Origin: Nemertoderma westbladi
Lineage: Eukaryota; Xenacoelomorpha; Nemertodermatida; Nemertodermatidae
Length of the DNA stretch: 64,000 nucleotides
Assembly: GCA_032718475.1 (NCBI GenBank)
Contig: JAUCBJ010005279.1
Location: 20,990-84,989, forward strand
Reading direction: 5' to 3'
A program made the position numbers and the translations under genes. The notes beneath the pieces were generated by a model, which ran no database searches, was not told the DNA's origin, and saw only the letters and a program-made list of their open reading frames with translations. Below are positions 56,398-64,000 of this stretch, one piece after another (the first letter of the stretch is position 1; every line of letters begins with the position of its first letter).

Positions 56398-58480
56398 GGT
56401 AATTTAACATTTAACAATTTAACACAAAACATTAATTTCAAACGCTTAAGAACCTTTGAAGGGCCCTTTTAAACGTTTTTAACAATAAGTTATACACATA
56501 TATATATATAGGCCTACTGTAATACAATAAATTATTGTCAATATATTTTGCAGTTTCGCTATGTCTAATAGATATTTAAGATATTATCACATATAGACTC
56601 TCGTGTTGCCCGAAGGCCCATCACAACGAGTAATTTGTAAAAGCCGAGGCCTTATATGTTCATTTCTCTCACACCGCTGCTTCTACGTAGTTCTGTCAGT
56701 TGTACCACTATACACACATATATATTAGTGTATTACACACTAAATGTTAGAACTGCAGATTAATTAAACAATATTATCCGCTGTCCAATCATGTACAGTG
56801 TCTACGGAGCCCCTAAATGGCAATTAAAAAAAATATCTAGAGCGCTCTCGATAATTCTTGATTTTATTGATTGGACTACTACTACTAGGATCGGCATGCT
56901 GCATTACTGCTGCATTATATATATATATATTATAAATGCTGTGCCGGCTTGTCGACAAAATTGCACCGCCACAACTCCCTACCATACATGCCATTTGCTA
57001 GATCATCCTCATTTTCATGTAAGGTGTCCTTTAAGATGCGTCTTAACCCTATTCCATCTGGGCTCTTTTGTCCGAGATTCCACCTGGGGTTGGGCATAAT
57101 ATGCCCAACAGTTTAATATACACTAAAAAGTAATGATAATTTTATAAAAACTTTCAAAATTTTCGCAGGTTTATAGAAAAATATATAATGCATCTGTTCT
57201 GAGTTTTATATATTCATAATTTAAAATAATATATCCTTATAAATTAATTATCATGAAGATAACCCATTATAGTAAAAAGATGAGATAATACTATACATAC
57301 TCCTCCCAACACCACTGTCAGCCTAACTCTGCCAGACATCCCAAGTGAAAATTTTGCTTGCAGGGGGTGCTGTTATTGAATAGATTTATTCACCTCTGTT
57401 TATGTCTGCTGTATTACATTAGGAATATACTGGTTTCAATGGTGGTTGTTGTTTTATCCTAGTAGACTTATTGCTTGCTTATCTGTCAGTTTAGTATTTT
57501 GTTATTAAAAAATAATGTGATTGATGTGTACTAATCCAAGCAGTAGACAATCTCGTGTTTGAATTTAACTTTACAACCCAGCCAAGTGAATGTCCTGGAC
57601 CGTAATTGGTTGTATTCTAGCTTGTTGACCAGGGGAACTATCCAACCACGGATTATCTTTTCTACCAGTTAGGCTAATAAAGATATTATAATAAAAAAAT
57701 GTGACTATGATATGAAAAACACACCATAGCAAAAAAAGTATAAATGATGAAAAAAATATTATGTAACCATCAGAAAGCCAATTAAATTCTAGGAAAAGTT
57801 AATGAATTTCATAATAATACATAAAAATCATCATCATGAATTTCTAAAAATAAAAAGTGTTGGGCAGATTCTGCCCAACCCCAGGTGGAATAGGGTTAAG
57901 AAAGACTGGACTGGGGGGAAGACTTAAGAAAGGGCTGTCCACCTTGCTTATTCACTCCATGAGGCCGCCAAATCACAAGATTATGCCCTGTTTGGTTCTC
58001 ACCGCGAAAGCAATGTCCTGCAAAGAGGAGGCGGCTATATTCTAGTGTCAAGCTTGGGGGAACCAATGAGACAGCTCCAATGTTATATAGTGTATGAACA
58101 GTGAACTCGGCGTAGCATTCTTGTGAAAGTGGCATCCAAATATTTGGTGTCCTCAGCAGTTAGATCCCAGCATGGACTCCCATAGAGGAGTACTGGAACT
58201 ACTGCTGCTCTAAATATTCGGACATTAAATTTCCGATGAATTCTCAGTGGCATCCAAACCCTGGAAAGCCTATTCAAGGCTGGTCAATCCTTTTCCTTAC
58301 GTTTTCGGAGGTCCCCACCTGAGTTCCGGATCCATGATCCCAGGTAACAGAAGTCGTTCACATGCTCAAGCATACCATCCTTTGAGCTTACGCATAGGAT
58401 TGATTTGGACTGATTTGGCCGGAAGTTCAAAATGCCTGATCTCATCATTATCTACACCGTCAGAACGGAAACAGATTTAT
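56398..58480 (-). mobile_element. LINE copy B, interrupted by piggyBac-like element 2
   Basis: 3' non-coding part at 56398-56830, RT C-terminal codons from about 56900, interruption at 57047-57895, then 57900-58480 continuing the RT (match to copy C up to about 61225) with stops and frame breaks. 5'-truncated. It contains the empty TTAA site (56450-56453) corresponding to the first piggyBac-like insertion. Confidence 0.68.
57047..57895. mobile_element. piggyBac-like non-autonomous element 2 (849 bp) in a TTAA site
   Basis: TTAA at 57043-57046 and 57896-57899. Inverted ends CCCTATTCCATCTGGG and, complemented, CCCTATTCCACCTGGG (15 of 16). Near each end is a palindrome: GTTGGGCA-taata-TGCCCAAC on the left and GTTGGGCA-gattc-TGCCCAAC on the right. 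No ORF. LINE copy A has the uninterrupted site. Confidence 0.78.
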
Positions 58481-58989
58481 AATTAATTATTTTAATTTCA
58501 ATTTTAATTTTCGACAATAATTAATTAAATTCAATATACATATAGGCCTACATATACAAGTAGGTTATAATTAATTATCCTAGATATAAATTAATCAATT
58601 ATTATTAGCTTCCACGAAGGGTGGAATCTAATAGCTAAGCTAGTGGTTGCTGCCGTAAGGAAAAATAATATATTAATGAATACTGATCACAATGTGAGGT
58701 AGGGGTCGCCTCCGGCTTCGGCCGACTGTTTGCTTTGCTTTTTGTTTTGATCACAATGTGAGAGGGGTGTGGGGGTGTAAAGGGAAGGGAGGCGGGGTGG
58801 TAATTGAGGGTGGATGTATGGATAGGAACTGGTAAGGGGTCTGATAGCCTGTCATTTATAAAATTTTGCAAGGATGTTCATGTATTTACTAATATGTATA
58901 TTAAATGAACTGCGCGGGTAGTTGATTTAAAGATATGAAGCGAGCGATTGATGATATGAACGTTGGAAGCTGCTGCTACTTTGGAGGCA
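58481..58989. other. Intergenic, nothing recognised
   Basis: AT-rich, then a pyrimidine/purine-biased stretch with two ATCACAATGTGAGG repeats. No gene seen. Confidence 0.4.
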
Positions 58990-58999
58990 GGGTTTAGTT

Positions 59000-60200
59000 A
59001 TTTATATTTTACATTTTTAGCGGCATTGCATGACCCCGCGTTCGGGTAGTTCTGTATGATATATTCCTAATAATTAGAAAATTAAAAGGTAGGAAATATG
59101 ATGGGTAAACATGGAGGGACTGCCTGACCCCACGCCAGGGTGATTCTGAAGAATATATATATTTAAAATATTAAAAAAAAGAACGAAATGGAGGGACTGC
59201 GTGGCCCCGCGCCCGGGTAGATCTGTAGTATATATTTAACAAAAGATAAAAAAAATAAAGGAAGGCGTGACCCGCGCCCAGGTAATGCTGCAAAATATAT
59301 ATATTTAAAATATTAAAAAAAAGAACGAAATGGAGGTACTGCGTGGCCCCGCGCCCGGGTAGATCTGTAGTATATATTTAACAAAAGATAAAAAAAATAA
59401 AGGAAGGCGTGACCCGCGCCCAGGTAATTCTGCAAAATATATATATTTAAAATATTAAAAAAAAGAACGAAATGGAGGGACTGCGTGGCCCCGCGCCCGG
59501 GTAGATCTGTAGTATATATTTAACAAAAGATAAAAAAAATAAAAGAAGGCGTGACCCGCGCCCAGGTAATTCTGCATAATATATATATTTGTAATATTAA
59601 AAAAATGAACGAAATGGAGGGACTGCGTGGCCCCGCGCCCGGGTGATTCTGAAGAATATATATATTTAAAATATTAAAAAAAAGAACGAAATGGAGGGAC
59701 TGCGTGGCCCCGCGCCCGGGTGATTCTGAAGAATATATATATTTAAAATATTAAAAAAAAGAACGAAATGGAGGGACTGCGTGGCCCCGCGCCCGGGTAG
59801 ATCTGTAGTATATATTTAACAAAAGATAAAAAAAATAAAGGAAGGCGTGACCCGCGCCCAGGTAATTCTGCAAAATATATATATTTAAAATATTAAAAAA
59901 AAGAACGAAATGGAGGGACTGCGTGGCCCCGCGCCCGGGTAGATCTGTAGTATATATTTAACAAAAGATAAAAAAAATAAAGGAAGGCGTGACCCGCGCC
60001 CAGGTAATTCTGCAAAATATATATATTTAAAATATTAAAAAAAAGAACGAAATGGAGGGACTGCGTGGCCCCGCGCCCGGGTAGATCTGTAGTATATATT
60101 TAACAAAAGATAAAAAAAATAAAAGAAGGCGTGACCCGCGCCCAGGTAATTCTGCAAAATATATATATTTGTAATATTAAAAAAAAGAACGAAATGGAGT
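59000..60200. repeat. Satellite of ~142-bp dimeric units
   Basis: Each long unit holds GACTGCGTGGCCCCGCGCCC followed by AT-rich spacer, then GGCGTGACCCGCGCCCAGG and spacer; a few ~78-bp units have only the first half (near 59607 and 59683). Starts of GAACGAAATGGAGG lie near 59181, 59323, 59465, 59607, 59683, 59761, 59904, 60044 and 60187. Confidence 0.9.
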
Positions 60201-60275
60201 AGTTAGTCCGGGTAGTTAGTTTAGTGACAGAATGACAATAAAATTAGAAATCAGTAAGTAGTTATGTATATTTCA

Positions 60276-60577
60276 CTATAAACCATTGATTATTATTATT
60301 TTTATAGCGCATCTAAGAAATAGTTTTTTGAGATGCTTTGAAAAATTATTTTTATTTTTTATGTCTCTAATGTTTTTGGGCAAGTCGTTCCAGAGAAAAG
60401 GACCCATATATTTCACGGAATTCTGAGCCACGAGTAGTCCGGTGGATGGGATAAAGAAACATCCGGTATTAGAACCACGGGTTTTGTGTGAGTGAATTAA
60501 GCTCAACTTATTAAAATACTTTGTAAATATCCCTACTTCTGATCTATGTTCGCTTTTATTTATATGAAATACTACTA
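60276..60577 (-). pseudogene. C-terminal end of another LINE reverse transcriptase
   Basis: On minus, residues HSHKTRGSNTGCFFIP, KYMGPFLWNDLPKNIRD and FSKHLKKLFL, ending in TAG. This matches the common tail of CR1/jockey-type LINE ORF2 proteins (TRS...P, Y.G...WN.LP..I, FK..LK..L). Only the last ~90 codons remain, joined directly to LINE copy C. Confidence 0.7.
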
Positions 60578-62335
60578 GGATCGGCATGCTGCATTGCAGC
60601 TGCATTTTTAAGAATGCTGTGCCGGCTTGTCAACAAAATTGCACCGCCACAACTCCCTATCACCCATGACATTTGCTAGATCATCCGCATCTTTAAGGTC
60701 AGTGTCCTCTAAGATGCGTCTCAAGAATGTCATGGGCTGTCCACCATGCTTATTCACTCCATGAGGCTGCCAAAGTACAAGATTATGCACTGGCTGGTCC
60801 TCACGGCGAAAGCAATGTCCTGCAAAGCGGAGGCGATTTTGTTCTAGTGTCAAGCTTGGGGGAACCAATGAGACACCTCCAATGTTATATAGTGTCTGGT
60901 TGGAGATGTGTGCATTGTACTTGACACAATGAACCCGGCGTAGCATTCTTGTGAATGTGCCATCCAGAGATTTGGTGTCCTCAGCAGTTAGAGCCCAGCA
61001 TGGGCTCCCGTAGAGGAGTACTGGAACTACTGCTGCTCTAAATAATCGGACCTTAAGTTTCCGATTAATTCTCGGTGACTTCCAAATCCTGGAAAGCCTA
61101 TTCAAGGCTGCCCATGCCTTTACCTTACGTATTCGAAGGTCCTCACCTGACTTCCGGATCCATGATCCCAGGTAACAGAAGTCGTCCACATGCTCAAGCA
61201 TACCATCCTTTGAGCTTATGCTCATCCGATCAGAGACTTGCTGAGGACTTTCAAAGTTAACTGTCAGAATTTTGGTCTTTCTGGAGTTAATAAAAAGACC
61301 AACACTAGAAGCAGCATGTTCTAAAGAGCTGAGGAGCCGTTGGGCTCCCTCTAATGATTCTGAGAGTACTCCTAAGTCATCAGCAAAGTCTAGATCAGTT
61401 AGGTACTTGGCAGGATTTCCTCGACTTCTGGAGCCAGTAGGTGGAGTTATCATCACCCCATCATCATTATGATGATCTAAGGACATGCGTAGAACATAGT
61501 CAACCACAATAATGAACAAGAATGGTGCAAGTGTGTCTCCTTGGAGGACGCCCCACAACACTTCAAATGGTTCTGTGTCACCGTCAACAGTAGACACAAA
61601 TGTTGTCGAACCATCGTATACTGATCTGATAGCTGCAATAATTTCATCAGGAATCCCATATAATGAAAGTATGCTGAACATACGTGAGCGAGAGATTGAA
61701 TCAAAGGCCTTGAAGAAGTCAATAAGCTTTCTTTTTTGCTAATTCTTCAATTATCCTTCTAAGTGCCAAAATGGGCTTCATGGTCCCACGACCTTTACGG
61801 AACCCATTCTGATTTCCACGGAGCAGTCTCTCAATGGGATCCCTGATGCGATTTAATAGAATCCTATGGTATAGCTTTGCAGCAATCGAGATCAATGAGA
61901 TTCCCCGAAAAGAACCATAGAGTGTCAGGTTGCCCTTCTTGGGAACTGGCACCAACTTATTTGTTTTCATTTCTTGTGGGACTCTTGTTGTACGGTACAT
62001 GTCTACTATGATGGGATAGATAAGCTTTAAACACTCAGGTATTTTAAAGACCTCAGGGGGAACACCATCTACTCCACTGGCACGATTGGTCTTAATGCTC
62101 TTTGCAGCAGCCTTCACTTCTGCAAAGGAGATATCGCCAATGGGAATATCTGGGAGTAGAGACTCAGACACCTTTACTTCTATAAAGTTATCAGGCAATA
62201 CCCTGTCATTATTGAGGAGCTTTTCAAAGTGGGCTTTCCAACCATTGAGGCGATCGGCTGGTGATTCAGCCTTAACCTTGGTGGTTGGTTGGCTTTTCCG
62301 CCCAGTAAGCAGATTGATCGATTTCCATGCCTATG
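60578..62335 (-). pseudogene. LINE copy C: reverse transcriptase ORF2, 5'-truncated, one frameshift
   Basis: Best copy of the family seen three times here. The frame is open from at least 62335 (WKSINLLTGRKS near the start) to 61719, then shifts by one base in an A-rich run near 61725, then open from 61718 to 60608. RT blocks: ASGVDGVPPEVFK; KNGFR-type NQNGFRKGRGT; DFFKAFDS (motif A); LQGDTLAPFLFIIVVDYVL; LDFADDLGVL (catalytic FADD, intact); and FINSRKTKIL. The C-terminal part has FCYLGSWIRKSG and GSPCWALTAEDTKSLDGT. No endonuclease domain is left (5' end missing). It would copy its own RNA at the target; the clade is not certain (jockey-superfamily-like). Confidence 0.83.
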
Positions 62336-62652
62336 TTATACTTATGTTTTACTTATATGAAATACATCGTGCATAAGCTTACACGTTCGTGGGGCCTTCG
62401 CGCAGCACGAGGCCCAGTTATGAGATACAAATTAAAATTGTGCGACTGTATCACAAAATCAGGTTATGAGAGATTAACCCACACCACCAATTAATCAAAG
62501 AAAGGGGGACAGTACGTGTTCAACCCTTTTAATCTGCACCCCCCCCCCCCCCTCCCCCCATCCACCAATACATAACCGCGACATCTACCACCCACGGAAG
62601 GGTAGCACGAACTTATTTCCAAACGCACGTTCAATATGCAAAGCCAGGTGGT
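62336..62652. other. Intergenic, nothing recognised apart from a C-tract
   Basis: A run of C near 62530-62547 is the only notable content. Confidence 0.4.
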
Positions 62653-63111
62653 TTATAGGAATATAATCAATTCAGTACTCGTCTTCATTATAAGACTCTT
62701 TGCGTTCGACCTGTTTTGTATTAAAATATATTTATTAAACGCAGGCTGACGCTCTTTATAATAATAATACCTAGGGATGCCAGCTTCCAGACTTTCAATC
62801 TTTACTGCCACGCAAACACCGCAGAGGAAGTTTTGGTTTGAGAGATCAAGCCCATCGGCAATTGGTGTTTCAATTTCGGTCCAGGAACTCTGACAATGGG
62901 AGCATTCAATCTTAGCTGTAATCCATTCCCGTGGTTTCGGCTTACTTTTCTTTGTCCCAATGACAGATTCTTCTGAAGACGTTCGATTCGCTTTCAGTTT
63001 ATTGTTGGCGTTTGTGTTTTGAAGTTGTATTCGAGTGGACAGTCGCGCCGGTTTCGAGGTAACCATACCGACCTGTGATAAGCGTTGGTTTTGTTGAGTG
63101 CCGGTATTCAT
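62653..63111 (-). CDS. Unrecognised 152-codon ORF with two CxxC pairs
   Basis: ATG at 63111 in the context GAAGATGAAT. Ser/Thr/Asn-rich N-terminus, then a basic KKSKPKPREW, CSHCQSSW and, about 27 residues later, LCGVCVAVKIESLE: a possible Cys4 zinc site. After ...GIPR the residues turn low-complexity, and a CTAG|GTATT there could be a splice donor, so this may be a first coding exon or a LINE ORF1-like fragment. No copy elsewhere in the window. Not recognised with confidence. Confidence 0.4.
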   Translation of the reverse strand: MNTGTQQNQRLSQVGMVTSKPARLSTRIQLQNTNANNKLKANRTSSEESVIGTKKSKPKPREWITAKIECSHCQSSWTEIETPIADGLDLSNQNFLCGVCVAVKIESLEAGIPRYYYYKERQPAFNKYILIQNRSNAKSLIMKTSTELIIFL

Positions 63112-64000
63112 CTTCTCTCACCTCTTCAATGTCAGATGTTGCAAATACTGATAACATGAATAACGGTATATATTTCAATACTTGTTGTTCGCGCTTTCAG
63201 ACCTTTGGCAGTTTAACCCACCAAATTAAGATGTCTTCTAGATATTAAATCTGTTTTTTAGTCTATGACAAGTATTTGATTCACTACACTAGTCGAAACC
63301 AATCCGTGCGCGACCATTCACCCGCTGGATATTCCCGGGAGATTGGGTTCGACGGTTTAATTTTATTGCTATGTAAGCCTAATGTATTATTCGACTGACA
63401 GTACTATATAATCTCTGACAATATTATTCACCTTCGGTAATATTAACAGTTCCTTTAGGCGCTTTATCTATATAAACAGAGTTATGACTTAAACTACTCA
63501 CAACGATATGGCTTAATTATAATTCACATATATGGCGCATTCTTTAGGAATTGCTTCTTTAACAGACTCACTCATACACAATGCTGCACAATACTGCACA
63601 CTAATCTGCCAATCTTCACTGATTTTAGTCACATATAAAAGGAACACAGACTGACTCATGTAGGGTCTATCAAATAACATTAGATTCACTTCAAACCACT
63701 TTAACATAAGTCACAATCGTTTATCTGTAACCCTTCTCTCTTACCTTCGGTATATCAAGAATATTGGGTTTCGGGGTTGTTTATCGTTATTCCAAATATA
63801 ATAATTCATCAACCATATTATGAAGAACTGACGGTAAATAACAGTATAAAACAACAATGAAAACACTGATTGCTATGAGTTCGCAATGTTTCAGCAGTCA
63901 GCATGTATGATCAGTCAGCAGTGATTCCATGAGTTTGATCGGTATGTTAGTACCGGTATGTCAGCAGTGAGATATTTACAGTGAGATATTCAAGTAGTTT
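63112..64000. other. Intergenic, nothing recognised
   Basis: No ORF, RNA gene or repeat of note; a few TCAGCAGTGA repeats near 63895-63985. Confidence 0.4.

Noticed and set aside
57900-57915. Extra copy of the 16-bp motif near 57920
   Set aside because: Only GGAAGACTTA matches; the rest differs and it lies in a LINE, so it is chance similarity.

Overview
The window reads as a metazoan, probably invertebrate, genomic segment made almost entirely of transposable elements. Three observations point that way. BEL/Pao LTR retrotransposons are known only from animals. A fibrinogen-related (FReD) coding exon with a clear splice acceptor lies in the gap between elements. LINE, piggyBac-like and satellite DNA fill the rest. 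No species can be named from what is visible.

Layout. (1) 1-2058 and 18597-20090 (+) are the two halves of a decayed LINE that carries a Ulp1-type (C48) cysteine protease upstream of reverse transcriptase. It is split by (2) BEL/Pao element 1 (2059-18591, minus strand, 16.5 kb, 1889-bp LTRs, TSD acagc). (3) 20090-25571 holds AT-rich spacer, the FReD exon (22167-22886, minus), a 1555-bp piggyBac-like non-autonomous element in a TTAA site, and LINE copy A. (4) BEL/Pao element 3 (25572-56209, minus, 556-bp LTRs, TSD tttgt) interrupts LINE copy A. It is itself interrupted in its protease/RT region by (5) BEL/Pao element 2 (34394-50678, plus, ~2-kb LTRs, TSD atgtc), a relative of element 1. (6) 56215-62335 holds more copies of the same LINE, a second piggyBac-like element (849 bp), a ~142-bp satellite and the 3' end of another LINE. 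(7) 62336-64000 has one unplaced ORF of 152 codons and otherwise nothing recognised.

What is unusual. Both BEL/Pao families (elements 1/2 and element 3) carry an extra gene between pol and the 3' LTR, where an env-like gene would sit. It is not an envelope: it has three tandem CCHC zinc knuckles followed by a similar C-terminal block. In element 3 the same gene has an N-terminal region that reads as an RNase D/WRN-type DEDD 3'-5' exonuclease. Elements 1 and 2 also carry a dispersed 16-bp motif (consensus GGAAGACTYGYGAGCC), 10 and 7 times respectively. It is always in the sense orientation, it lies in gag, between protein domains and in both non-coding spacers, and it is read in two different frames. 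The LTRs of these elements contain a tRNA-like A-box/B-box/T-run unit, the leaders contain three near-identical hairpins, and the pol-ORF3 spacer contains a conserved long inverted repeat. All three BEL/Pao copies have very similar LTR pairs yet carry several stops and frameshifts, which suggests they were mobilised in trans.

Limits. Calls rest on reading motifs and aligning copies by eye. No database or structure search was run, and divergence figures are hand counts.
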